Virus record (IMG/VR): IMGVR_UViG_3300031669_000025
Location: 1-61,192 of that record
Length of the DNA stretch: 61,192 bases
DNA from: a virus
Strand: one strand, 5' to 3'
In this document: one piece after another, positions 13,955 to 22,223 of the stretch
How positions within the stretch are numbered: the stretch's first letter is position 1
Layout: the number at the start of each line of letters is the position of its first letter
Translations under genes and position numbers: made by a program
Notes under the pieces: generated by a model
Database searches by the model: none
What the model was told of the DNA's origin: nothing
What the model saw: the letters and a program-made list of their open reading frames with translations, nothing else

Positions 13955-16348
13955 ATGAATAGAAATTATTATTGTAAAGTTGATTCTCAAGAAGAAGCAG
14001 ATACTTTACTAGAAGAATTAAAAGAATTAGGTGAAAAAATAGAAACTAAATATCTATATGATCCTTTATGGACATATATCAGTTTTAATAAAGAAAAACT
14101 AACTTGGGGTTTACTTAGTAGAAGTTACATTGGTAGTAATGCAATGCTAGTAAAATCTTCAGAATTAATATCTTATGTAAAAGGAGAAACACCTGAAACT
14201 AAATTTATAGTTGGTAAATGGTATAAGAATCTTGGTTCACCTAAAATTTACACAGCAAAATTTAGTTTTATTGATAGTAATAATATTTTTTGCACTACAG
14301 ATGCTGGATATATTTATGGAAGGAAATATGAATTAGCTACTTCAGAAGGAAGAATAACACCCAACTATAAAGATGCAATAGAATGTTCTTTAGAAGAAAT
14401 ACAAGATTATTTACCATTTAATCACCCTGATAAGTTAACTAAGAAAACTGAAGAGTTTGTATTACCTGATAGATGGCATGTTGTAGTTACTGAAGAAAAT
14501 CAGGAAATTCTATCAAGGTGGAGAGAATACTTGGGTATGCTTCCTATAGATAATATTGTAGGTATTTGTAATAAAGATGGAAACAAAGGTAATAATCCTA
14601 AAAGTAGTTTAGTAGGAAAAGATTATGATTTTGGTAAAGAAATAACCTTTGACCAATTTAAGAAATATGTTCTTAAAGATCAAGTAAAATCCAATAATAA
14701 GTTTGAGGTTGGAAAGTGGTATAAAGATGACAACTGGACTTCAAACTCTTATGCTAAATTTCTTAGATTAGAAGATGATAGATTCTATTTTTCTGAAAGA
14801 ATTAAAAATTGGTATAAAAAAGTAGAAAGTTGGTGGAGAATAGATGATAAAACTATTTGTAAAGAAGTATCATTGGAAGAAATACAGCAATATCTTCCTG
14901 AAGGACATTCTGATAAGATTGTTAAGAGTATTAAAAAATGGAGTGTTGGAACCTATGTTGTTTGTGTAACAAATTATGGTGCATATAGTAGAATTGGGGA
15001 TATAGATAAAATAGATAGAATTGTTGATAAAGACCCAAGACTGGAAAAAGAAGGAATATTTGCTCAGGAAGATGATTGGTTTAGATGGTTTCCTACATTA
15101 AAAGAAGCAGAAGAATTCTCTAAAACTATTAAACCTATGACAACTAATAAATTAGAATTAAATAAGTGGTATAAAGATAAATTAAGCTATAATCAACTAG
15201 TTTTTAGAACAAATAAGTCTGGGGGATATGGATTTGTTGATGATATTTGGAGTAACAGTTTATCCTGTCAATCTACTAGAGAATGGATTTTAGCAGATGA
15301 AAAAGAAGTTAAAGAAAGATTATTAAAATATGCTGATAATAAATATAGTCTAGGAAAAGGAAATACTAGGGGAACTACTATTAAAAGTAAATTTGATGAA
15401 AGTGGTAAATATTCTTTAAATGATGCTAAAATACATATATCTCGTGAAGATAATGATCCTTATGGAATTAGAGGTGGTGGAGCATGTTTATACTCAAATG
15501 GTAACTGGGCTGAAATAATTACAATTCCTAAAACTGATACTACATTACAATTTCCAATGATTACTGACAAGGATTATAAAGTTGGAGATGTAGTTGAAAT
15601 TACTAATTTAGGTAAAATTTATTCTACTTTTGATTCTGTGTTTAAAGAAGTAGGATTTAGAAATACTGTAAGTAATTCTATTGAAAATAGTAAGACTGGT
15701 AAAATTTTTCATATTTGTAAACATTCATTTAATAGTTTAACATTGCTATCACTTAATCTAGATGATGGTGCTCAGGTTCTTATTAGTAAAGATGGAGTAA
15801 AACATAAAGAATCAGATAATTATCAAGTAGGAGATTGGGTATTTATTACTGGAAAAAATGCAGGTAATGGATTAGAGTATCATGGTAAAGAAGATGGTAT
15901 ATTTCAATTATTAGAAATAGATATAAGTAAGAATCCATCAGGTAATTTACGTAGTATTTCTCATTTTATGTTTAAGTTTAAAGAAAATTATTTTCTAACT
16001 AATAAAAAACATATACTTAGAAAAGCAACGTTTGATGAGGTTGTTAAAATTTTAGAACCTAATTTAAAACAATATGGTCAATTACTTGAGGAAAAGGCAC
16101 TACAAATCTTAAATCCTGTAAATGATTTAATTGGATTAGGATTTACTGGTGGCCCTGATTATTCTCATTATACATCAGTTCCATCTTATGACTATGGAGT
16201 TTATAATATTTATATTGATCCAGTAGAATATTCTATTAAACCTTCATTATTTACTAAGAAAGAGAAAACAAAAGTTCCTTCTTTAATGAGTAAGGAAAAG
16301 ATTGATGTTAAAATTATTAAAACAAAAGCAAAACAAATTAAACTTTAA
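13955..16348 (+). CDS. Large multidomain protein with repeated GKWYK modules
   Basis: A 797-residue protein of unknown function built from repeats. Three modules begin VGKWYKN (about residue 85), VGKWYKD (about 250) and LNKWYKD (about 401). The first two are followed by a beta-rich stretch and then LEEIQ(D/Q)YLP with a histidine-containing HPDK/HSDK end. Other stretches resemble small beta-barrel domains (VGDVVEITNLGK, VGDWVFITGKN). The N-terminus has a DSQEEADTLLEELKELG helix, and the C-terminus is Lys-rich. Related repeat proteins occur in gut phages. A scaffold or host-interaction role is possible. Confidence 0.7.
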   Translation: MNRNYYCKVDSQEEADTLLEELKELGEKIETKYLYDPLWTYISFNKEKLTWGLLSRSYIGSNAMLVKSSELISYVKGETPETKFIVGKWYKNLGSPKIYTAKFSFIDSNNIFCTTDAGYIYGRKYELATSEGRITPNYKDAIECSLEEIQDYLPFNHPDKLTKKTEEFVLPDRWHVVVTEENQEILSRWREYLGMLPIDNIVGICNKDGNKGNNPKSSLVGKDYDFGKEITFDQFKKYVLKDQVKSNNKFEVGKWYKDDNWTSNSYAKFLRLEDDRFYFSERIKNWYKKVESWWRIDDKTICKEVSLEEIQQYLPEGHSDKIVKSIKKWSVGTYVVCVTNYGAYSRIGDIDKIDRIVDKDPRLEKEGIFAQEDDWFRWFPTLKEAEEFSKTIKPMTTNKLELNKWYKDKLSYNQLVFRTNKSGGYGFVDDIWSNSLSCQSTREWILADEKEVKERLLKYADNKYSLGKGNTRGTTIKSKFDESGKYSLNDAKIHISREDNDPYGIRGGGACLYSNGNWAEIITIPKTDTTLQFPMITDKDYKVGDVVEITNLGKIYSTFDSVFKEVGFRNTVSNSIENSKTGKIFHICKHSFNSLTLLSLNLDDGAQVLISKDGVKHKESDNYQVGDWVFITGKNAGNGLEYHGKEDGIFQLLEIDISKNPSGNLRSISHFMFKFKENYFLTNKKHILRKATFDEVVKILEPNLKQYGQLLEEKALQILNPVNDLIGLGFTGGPDYSHYTSVPSYDYGVYNIYIDPVEYSIKPSLFTKKEKTKVPSLMSKEKIDVKIIKTKAKQIKL

Positions 16349-16382
16349 TTATTTTTTTATTAACAATTTAAATTAAATTATT

Positions 16383-16826
16383 ATGACAACAGAAAAAGGA
16401 AAAGTAACAGAAATGTCTTGGGTAACAAAAGTTCTAGGTAGGTTGAACCTCAATGAAGAAGGTAAAGTAGGTCTATTTGGTGACAAGTTGATTAGTGAGT
16501 GGAATAAGCAAATTAGGGACAAGAAGAGAACTATTGCTCAACTTGAAATTGAGATGGAAGATGAGATTCTTGAAGAAAAGGAAAAATTAACTGACCTAAA
16601 GGAAGAATATGCTGAAGCTTTTCTTACTGTAGATGTTAATAGGATTGCTACTTCTGATAAGAGGACTTCTTATGTTGAATCATTTACTGAGAATCTTTTA
16701 GCAAAGAAGAATAGGGTTCTTGCACAAGAACAAGTAGTAAAGGATTCTGAGGATAGTTATAAGAGTCAAATTGAAGAAGTTCAAGAACAAATTGATCTAT
16801 TAGAAGAATTCAAGAGTAATCTTTAA
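16383..16826 (+). CDS. Coiled-coil protein, probably highly expressed
   Basis: A 147-residue, strongly helical protein. Residues about 45-75 (KKRTIAQLEIEMEDEILEEKEKL) and 105-145 (KKNRVLAQEQVVKDSEDSYKSQIEEVQEQIDLLEEF) show heptad spacing typical of coiled coils. The gene uses AAG and AGG much more than the surrounding genes, and a strong terminator follows directly. This suggests a separate, abundant transcript. It may be structural or bind nucleic acid; no family is assigned. Confidence 0.7.
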   Translation: MTTEKGKVTEMSWVTKVLGRLNLNEEGKVGLFGDKLISEWNKQIRDKKRTIAQLEIEMEDEILEEKEKLTDLKEEYAEAFLTVDVNRIATSDKRTSYVESFTENLLAKKNRVLAQEQVVKDSEDSYKSQIEEVQEQIDLLEEFKSNL

Positions 16827-16839
16827 TAAGCATATTTTA

Positions 16840-16878
16840 AATCCCCATCTATATAATTATAGGTGGGGATTATTTTTT
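16840..16878 (+). terminator. Intrinsic terminator
   Basis: AATCCCCA pairs with TGGGGATT, extended by CTATA/TATAG, and is followed by ATTTTTT. It lies 14 nt after the coiled-coil gene and 22 nt before the dUTPase start. Confidence 0.85.
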
Positions 16879-16899
16879 AACATATTTAACAAATAATTT

Positions 16900-17415
16900 A
16901 TGCAAGTAAAAATTAAAAAATGTATTCCTAGTGCAGTAATTCCTACTTATGCCAAAGAAGGAGATGCAGGAATGGATTTAACTACTACAAGTAAAGTATA
17001 TGATGAATTTGGAAATGTATCCTTTGGAACTGGTATAGCTGTTGAAATTCCAGAAGGATATGTAGGATTAGTTTTTCCTAGAAGTAGTAATTGCAAGAAA
17101 GATTTACTATTAAGTAATAGTGTAGGAGTAATAGATAGCAATTACCGAGGTGAAATTATTCTTAAATTTAAGCCTAGTCTATTTTTTGCACTAGATTCTC
17201 CCGCTCCTGAAGGAAGACTTGGAGAAGATTCTTATGAATTTGACTTCATTAAATTTCCTGATTTAATAGATGATTTTGGATATGAAGAATATAATTTGGG
17301 AGATAGAATTGCACAATTAGTAATCATTCCTTATCCTAAAATTAAGTTTATTGAAGTAGATGAATTATCTAATACTGAAAGAGGAGAAGGTGGATTTGGT
17401 TCAACTAATAAATAA
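16900..17415 (+). CDS. dut: dUTPase
   Basis: A 171-residue trimeric-type dUTP diphosphatase (dUTP to dUMP and pyrophosphate), which keeps uracil out of the AT-rich genome and supplies dUMP. Motif 1 is AGMDLTT, motif 2 PRSSN, and motif 3 GVIDSNYRGEI with the catalytic Asp and substrate Tyr. Motif 4 is GDRIAQLVIIP and motif 5 the C-terminal RGEGGFGSTNK. An insertion of about 30 residues between motifs 3 and 4 (APEGRLGEDSYEFDF) makes it slightly longer than usual. The leader ends in TTTAACAAATAA, which also occurs upstream of 22224. Confidence 0.92.
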   Translation: MQVKIKKCIPSAVIPTYAKEGDAGMDLTTTSKVYDEFGNVSFGTGIAVEIPEGYVGLVFPRSSNCKKDLLLSNSVGVIDSNYRGEIILKFKPSLFFALDSPAPEGRLGEDSYEFDFIKFPDLIDDFGYEEYNLGDRIAQLVIIPYPKIKFIEVDELSNTERGEGGFGSTNK

Positions 17416-17422
17416 GTAAATT

Positions 17423-17656
17423 ATGACAGTTACAACTTTATATGATGTAGAGGAAAAGATTTGGATTTTATATCATCAGAAAGCTAAACTAGTAGAGATT
17501 AAGTCTATTACTATTGCAACAAAACCTAAAGAAAGGTTAGAAATAGATTACTTTGTTGATGTTAGTGAAACTCCAGGAACATATATACCTTATATTATTA
17601 ATGAGAAAGATATGTTTAGAAGTAAAGAGGAATTAATTAAATATATTAGTGAATAA
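17423..17656 (+). CDS. Hypothetical protein
   Basis: A 77-residue protein with alternating beta strands (WILYHQKAKLVEIKSITIA, LEIDYFVDVSETPG) and a C-terminal helix FRSKEELIKYISE. It shares one base with the start of the intron-containing ATPase gene (TAATG), so it is co-transcribed. Unknown function. Confidence 0.65.
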   Translation: MTVTTLYDVEEKIWILYHQKAKLVEIKSITIATKPKERLEIDYFVDVSETPGTYIPYIINEKDMFRSKEELIKYISE

Positions 17657-19275
17657 TGAGTAGTATAGCAATAGCAGGTAAAAGTGGGACTGGTAAAAGC
17701 ACTTCCTATGGACAATTTTTAGATTTAGGAATTAAGGGACTTATTCCTAAAGAAACAGTAATTATTAATGTTGCTGGAAAAGATTTACCATTTAGAGGTT
17801 GGAAAAAACTATATTCTGGTAAAATTACTGAAGGGGGTAATTATTTTGAATCTTCTGATAGTAGTCAAATAGCACAGGCAATTACTTTTATATCAAATAG
17901 TAGAACTGATGTAAAAAATATTGTAATTGATGATGCACAATATACAATGGCTTTTGAATTTATGCGTAGGGCTAAAGAATCTGGTTATGGTAAATTTGCT
18001 GATATCGGTGTGAATACTGGTAAAATTGTTGAAGCAGCAAGAAATACTAGGAAAGATTTAAAAGTATATTTTTTGTGGCACCCTGAACAAGATAGAGATA
18101 CAGGATTTAAGTTAAAGACTGTTGGTAAGATGGTAGCGTAAAATCCGCCATTATCTGCTTAATTGCTGGAATTTCCTAAAGACAATAAAACTACAAAATA
18201 ATCTGAAAAGATAAGTTTGAAAGTTTGAAAATTTATTGTATATTTAATGGACAATCAGCAGCCAAGCCTCTAAGGTCAATTAATTGATTATGAGGAAGGT
18301 TCACAGACTATCTCCTGTTGTGGGAGAGTACATTAAAAAGTAATTAACTTTAATGGAAAGAGCAGACATAAGAATAAAAGTTTATTGTTTAAAGCATCCT
18401 GACACATTAGAAATAAGATATGTTGGAATAACTTCTAAGAGTCTAAACAAAAGGTTGAGTAAACATTTGGATAATGCTAGGTATACAAAACATAATAAGC
18501 ATTTGTATAATTGGATAAATAGCATATTAAAAAATGATAAAAAACCTATTATAGAAATAATAGAAGAAGTGGATTATGATATTTGGCAAGAGAAAGAAAA
18601 ATATTATATATCTCATTATCCCAATTTATTAAATTCTACAGAAGGTGGCGAAGGTGTATTTGGGTTCAGACATTCAGAAGCATCTAAAAAGAAGATGGGC
18701 AGAAAAGGTGTGTATCCAACAAAAGAAACACTACTGAAAAGAAGTAAGGCTTTAAAGGGGCGCATTGTATCGGAGGAACACAGAAGAAAGATAGGAGAAG
18801 CCAATTCAGGTAAGATATATACTAAATATAAAATTTTAGTAAAAGATTTATTGAATGATACTTCTATTATTTACAGTAGTGTTAAAGAGATTCATTCATC
18901 TTTAAGCATTGGAGAGATGACAGTCAGGAGGAATTTAAGCAATAACAAAATTGTTAAATCAAGATTTATTTTTATGAAAATATAGTCGAGACTTAATAGA
19001 AATATTAAGAATAATGCTGGAAGAATAATTAACTTCCTATAAAAAGCATTATTGAAATTTGAGATGATTACCTCACATTAGAAGGATTATTTACCGTAAT
19101 TCTTTATACTAGAGTAACTAAAGGTGCTGATAATAAGATTAAGTATGAATTTGTAACCAATAATGATGGAGAATTTCCAGCAAAAAGTCCTATTGGTATG
19201 TTTAAGGATATCTATATTCAAAATGATTTAGGTCTTGTATCTGAAATCATTGATAAGTATAATGAAGATGAATAA
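17656..19275 (+). CDS. AAA_24/Sak4-like P-loop ATPase, gene split by a group I intron
   Basis: Exon 1 is 17656-18134 and exon 2 is 19062-19275. Spliced, they encode 230 residues. Walker A is AGKSGTGKSTS (residues 7-17). IKNIVIDDAQYTM-like sequence (VKNIVIDDAQY, about 92-102) is Walker B, and VYFLWHPEQDRDTG follows. The intron falls in KTVGKM|VDDYLTLEGLFTV; joining the exons restores GTA-GAT-GAT and an open frame to the stop at 19275. Without splicing the protein would end at LKTVGKMVA. The family (AAA_24) includes Sak4 single-strand annealing/RecA-like proteins of phages, which act in recombination and replication. The SSB-like gene nearby fits this role. Confidence 0.8.
18135..19061 (+). ncRNA. 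Group I self-splicing intron
   Basis: The 5' exon ends ATGGT (18130-18134), which pairs with the internal guide GCCAT (18147-18151), including the required U-G pair at the cut. The core is recognisable: GGACAATCAGCAGCCAAGCC at about 18249-18268 is the P4/Q-type segment, and GGTTCACAGACTA at about 18298-18310 is the R/S (P7) segment. The intron ends in G (19061). It carries the endonuclease ORF at 18353. Its length (927 nt) fits endonuclease-containing phage introns. The exact splice points are inferred from pairing and reading frame. Confidence 0.85.
18353..18985 (+). CDS. Intron-encoded GIY-YIG homing endonuclease
   Basis: A 210-residue protein. The N-terminal GIY-YIG nuclease domain reads KVYCLKHP to IRYVGITSKSLNKRLSKHL (residues about 8-38), with the catalytic Tyr and Arg in place. 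The conserved downstream Glu is probably in NSTEGGEG. The C-terminal part has repeated NUMOD3-type DNA-binding motifs (FRHSEASKKKMG, VSEEHRRKIGEANSGK), then a helix-turn-helix-like end (IHSSLSIGEMTVRRNL). Such enzymes cut intron-less alleles and drive intron spread. The ORF lies wholly inside the intron, downstream of the catalytic core. Confidence 0.88.
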   Translation: MERADIRIKVYCLKHPDTLEIRYVGITSKSLNKRLSKHLDNARYTKHNKHLYNWINSILKNDKKPIIEIIEEVDYDIWQEKEKYYISHYPNLLNSTEGGEGVFGFRHSEASKKKMGRKGVYPTKETLLKRSKALKGRIVSEEHRRKIGEANSGKIYTKYKILVKDLLNDTSIIYSSVKEIHSSLSIGEMTVRRNLSNNKIVKSRFIFMKI

Positions 19276-19297
19276 GTAACAAATAAATAATAAATAT

Positions 19298-19636
19298 ATG
19301 AATAACACAATTAAAGTAGGACTAACTCTTCTACATGCAATTTTTAAAGGAATTTTTGCAGTTCCACTAGCAGTAATTATGCTTTTTACAGTAACATTTA
19401 TTGGAGTAACAAATTTAATTAAGTTGCTTTATAGTGACTCAGAAGTTCCTATTAAGTTATCAATTGAGTTCTTAGGTGAAGTAAAAGAAGTAGTGGAAGA
19501 AGTAAAGAATGAAGAAGTAAAGATTGAAAAAGAAGTAGAAGAAGTAGTTGCTAAGGTTAGAAAACCTAGAGGCCCAAGGAAGCCTAAAGTAGTTGCTGAA
19601 GAAGTAGCTGCACCAATTCAAACACCAGTAGTATAA
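19298..19636 (+). CDS. Membrane-anchored protein with charged repeat tail
   Basis: A 112-residue protein. Two hydrophobic segments at residues about 5-20 and 21-42 (GIFAVPLAVIMLFTVTFIGVTNLI) span the membrane. The rest alternates Glu, Val and Lys (EVKEVVEEVKNEEVKIEKEVEEVV) and ends in a basic Pro-rich tail (RKPRGPRKPK). The tail could bind nucleic acid or replication proteins and tether them to the membrane; that is inference. It sits between the Sak4-like ATPase and the SSB-like gene. Confidence 0.65.
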   Translation: MNNTIKVGLTLLHAIFKGIFAVPLAVIMLFTVTFIGVTNLIKLLYSDSEVPIKLSIEFLGEVKEVVEEVKNEEVKIEKEVEEVVAKVRKPRGPRKPKVVAEEVAAPIQTPVV

Positions 19637-19686
19637 GTAAATGTATATTTGTAAATTAATTAATAACAATAATAAATTATAATTTT

Positions 19687-20280
19687 ATGGCTGAGAACTT
19701 ATTTGTAATTAACGAAGGAACATCAGAAGGAACATCCAAGAACATTAATGTTAGGGAAGAAGTTGATTTTATTCAACAAGGTAAGTTGACTAAGTATGAA
19801 CTAAGTGAAGATAATAGGTATATTCAAATTGAATTTACTAACACTAGAGGACAAGTTTCTAACAGAAGAATGTATCTCCCAAAAGATGCTTCTGAGTATC
19901 AAAGTGATGATAAATATAAGAAAGCAATTAGTATTTTTATGGGAAATATGGCTAATGTTTCTCGTAAGTATATGGGAGATACCTATACTACTCAAGGTAA
20001 TACTGCATTGGAAATTGCAATCAAGGTTATTAAGGATATTACACCAAAGTTATCAACTGTAGTTCTATTCTGTTTAATGGAACTTAATGAAACAGATAAG
20101 GGTATCTTTACTAATGTTGGTTCATTTAGTCCATTCAGTATGACAGGTAGTGACTTGGTAGTTTCTAAGAAGCAGAAGGATTTGCTTCAGAAGAAACTTG
20201 CTTATAAACCAGATACTGATACTATGCCTACTATTCCAGGTAATGGGCCTATTGCTAATGATAGTGGATTACCTTTCTAA
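19687..20280 (+). CDS. ssb-like: Probable single-stranded DNA-binding protein
   Basis: A 197-residue protein. The evidence for SSB is the context among replication genes, a beta-rich N-terminal part (LSEDNRYIQIEFTNTRG), and a flexible Gly/Pro/Asn tail ending NDSGLPF. That ending resembles the acidic DDDIPF tip by which SSB recruits partner proteins. AAG/AGG codon preference and a terminator straight after the stop suggest strong expression, as needed for an SSB. A TATATTTG box at 19644-19651 could be a promoter -7 element. The OB fold itself cannot be confirmed by eye. Confidence 0.55.
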   Translation: MAENLFVINEGTSEGTSKNINVREEVDFIQQGKLTKYELSEDNRYIQIEFTNTRGQVSNRRMYLPKDASEYQSDDKYKKAISIFMGNMANVSRKYMGDTYTTQGNTALEIAIKVIKDITPKLSTVVLFCLMELNETDKGIFTNVGSFSPFSMTGSDLVVSKKQKDLLQKKLAYKPDTDTMPTIPGNGPIANDSGLPF

Positions 20281-20306
20281 TTATTAAGTAGTTAGAGTTT
20301 AATTTT

Positions 20307-20348
20307 ATTCCCTCACTATTAATTTAGTGGGGGAATTTTATATTTTAT
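20307..20348 (+). terminator. Intrinsic terminator
   Basis: ATTCCCTCACTA (20307-20318) pairs with TAGTGGGGGAAT (20325-20336), 11 of 12, followed by TTTTATATTTTAT. It ends the SSB-like transcript and lies right against the primase start, so primase is either read through or started from within. Confidence 0.8.
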
Positions 20349-20350
20349 AC

Positions 20351-21334
20351 ATGCTAGGATTTGGAGAAGAATTAACAATAGAAAATATATATAAGAAAAT
20401 AAGTAGTTATGATTTATTTAAAGCCTACTGTTCACCTTTCAAAAAAGTAGGTATAAATTTTATTTCTGAATTAAGAACAGATTCTAATCCATCTTGTGTA
20501 GTTAATTTATATAATGGAGACTTATTATATAAAGATTTTGGTGATCTATGCACCTATAGAGCAATAGATTATATTAAGGAAAAATATAAACTATCTTTCT
20601 TTGAAGTATTAGATAAGATTAATACTGATTTTGCTTTAGGATTAGGAATATTACAATCCAATACTAAAAATTATAAATCTGTTTATGCAATAAATAAGGA
20701 TATACAGCATAAAGAAAAACAGATAAATACAATACAAAAAAGAGCTAGAAAATTTACAAGTAAAGATTTAGATTACTGGAAACAATTTGGTATTCACATA
20801 GATACATTAAATAAATTTAATGTTGAAGCAATAGATGCATTTTGGATTAATGATGTAATATATTTTGCAGCAGAATATTCTTATGTTTATAATTTTTATT
20901 GGGAAAATAGTGTGTTTAGAAGAAAAATATATCAACCTTTTGACTCCTTTAAATGGGCTTCCAATGGAGGAAAAATATGTCAAGGTGAAAATATGTTACC
21001 CTATTCTGGAGAATTACTTATTATTAGTAAATCATTAAAAGATGTAATGTCTCTGTGGGAATTAGGTTATACTTCAGTGGCACCACCTTCTGAATCTACT
21101 TTTTTACCTATAGAATATTTTAATAAGCAAAAAGATAGATTTAAAAAGATAGTATTATTTTTTGATAACGATATTTCTGGGATAAAAATGAATAAGAAAT
21201 TTTCTGAACAATTAGGAATTCCTTATATTATTTCTCCAGAATTAAAAGCTAAGGATATAAGTGATTATATTAAAATGTTTGGATTAAATAAAGCTAAAGA
21301 ATTACTTAAAACTTTATTATATGAAGTGGTTTAA
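20351..21334 (+). CDS. DnaG-type primase with altered Toprim motif
   Basis: A 327-residue protein starting at ATG 20351; an upstream GTG lies in the terminator and is unlikely. The N-terminal region (LFKAYCSPFKKVG to DLLYKDFGDLCTYRAIDYIKEKY) resembles the zinc-binding domain of primases but lacks the Cys/His set. The Toprim domain includes LLIISKSLKDVMSLWELG (about 223-240) and IVLFFDNDISGIKMNKK (about 267-283). FDND provides the DxD metal ligands. The usual catalytic Glu of the first motif is replaced by Lys (ISKSLKD). It would prime lagging-strand synthesis if active. Confidence 0.75.
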   Translation: MLGFGEELTIENIYKKISSYDLFKAYCSPFKKVGINFISELRTDSNPSCVVNLYNGDLLYKDFGDLCTYRAIDYIKEKYKLSFFEVLDKINTDFALGLGILQSNTKNYKSVYAINKDIQHKEKQINTIQKRARKFTSKDLDYWKQFGIHIDTLNKFNVEAIDAFWINDVIYFAAEYSYVYNFYWENSVFRRKIYQPFDSFKWASNGGKICQGENMLPYSGELLIISKSLKDVMSLWELGYTSVAPPSESTFLPIEYFNKQKDRFKKIVLFFDNDISGIKMNKKFSEQLGIPYIISPELKAKDISDYIKMFGLNKAKELLKTLLYEVV

Positions 21335-21578
21335 ATCTAAAAAATCTTTAAAAAATACTAATACATCTATTGATATAAGTATAGGACAAAAATGGAAGGA
21401 TAAAATATGGGGTGAAGATGTCATAGAAATAGTTGCTATTAGTTTAGAAAAAACTCGAATAAGATACAAGTGGAAAATAATGGTATTAGGTGGTGAAGTT
21501 GTTCACTGTACTTCAGATACAACACATATTTATGAAATGCCAACAAGTCAGTTACATGATGAATATATTTTAATTTAA
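21321..21578 (+). CDS. Hypothetical basic protein
   Basis: An 85-residue protein overlapping the primase end by 14 bases. It is Lys-rich at the N-terminus (KWFKSKKSLKN). The remainder looks like a small beta domain (GQKWKDKIWGEDVIEIVAISLEKTRIRYKWKIMVLGGEVVHC). Unknown function; the overlap implies co-translation with primase. Confidence 0.6.
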   Translation: MKWFKSKKSLKNTNTSIDISIGQKWKDKIWGEDVIEIVAISLEKTRIRYKWKIMVLGGEVVHCTSDTTHIYEMPTSQLHDEYILI

Positions 21579-21589
21579 AACTTTACTAT

Positions 21590-21760
21590 ATGGATTATAA
21601 AGCAATTTATCAGCAGGCTTTAAACAAAAGAAGTTTAAGGCAAATAGAACAGTCTTTAACTATTAGGTCTAGGATTGATAAGTTTAACCAACAAACAGAA
21701 AGACTTGAGAATAAAAAGACTAAAACCTTTGTTCAGAATATTCTTACTAAGTTAAATTAA
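21590..21760 (+). CDS. Small helical basic protein
   Basis: A 56-residue ORF (MDYKAIYQQALNKRSL to NILTKLN), predicted as one or two long helices with many Gln, Arg and Lys. Its stop overlaps the ATG of the resolvase gene (TAATG). No motif beyond a coiled-coil-like pattern. Confidence 0.5.
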   Translation: MDYKAIYQQALNKRSLRQIEQSLTIRSRIDKFNQQTERLENKKTKTFVQNILTKLN

Positions 21761-22200
21761 TGGAAACTAGTATTTTTATACCAGGACAAATTCCATCACT
21801 TAAAAATTCTAAGATTAAAACTTCTAAAGGTATATTTCCATCAAAAACAGTTATGAATTGGTTAAGAACCTTTGGAATACAATCTTATAGTGCTCACAGA
21901 AAAGAAGTTAAGTTTTTTAAGACTATAAAAGGAAAATATGATTTTAAAGAAATATGTTCTCCTTTATTTGAACAAGAATTAGAATACCCTATTAAGTTGG
22001 GATTTCATTTTATAAGAAAGACAAAGGGGGGATGGGATTTCAACAATGCAAATCATATCATAACAGACCTATTTACAGCATTTAATTTTATCCCTGATGA
22101 TAATGTATTTTATATATTACCTTTCCCAATGGAAATGAATGGTAATTACTGGAGTTATGATAAAGAAACTCCAGGAGTATTTATAACAGTAATTAATTAA
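21760..22200 (+). CDS. rusA-like: RusA-like Holliday junction resolvase
   Basis: A 146-residue protein. IPGQIPSLKNSK is the typical N-terminal strand and loop. The catalytic core is WDFNNANHIITDLFTAFNFIPDDN at about residues 88-111, with acidic residues at WDF, ITD and PDD in RusA spacing. The enzyme would cut four-way junctions or branched DNA before packaging. It pairs functionally with the Sak4-like ATPase and SSB upstream. Confidence 0.75.
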   Translation: METSIFIPGQIPSLKNSKIKTSKGIFPSKTVMNWLRTFGIQSYSAHRKEVKFFKTIKGKYDFKEICSPLFEQELEYPIKLGFHFIRKTKGGWDFNNANHIITDLFTAFNFIPDDNVFYILPFPMEMNGNYWSYDKETPGVFITVIN

Positions 22201-22223
22201 TGTTTAACAAATAAATTTTTATT

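Noticed and set aside
18135-19061. Intein within the ATPase
   Set aside because: In-frame stop codons occur at once and the RNA core, guide pairing and terminal G fit a group I intron.
19644-19651. Full host-type promoter before the SSB-like gene
   Set aside because: A TATATTTG box is present but no TTTG lies 19-21 bp upstream, so I kept it only as a remark.
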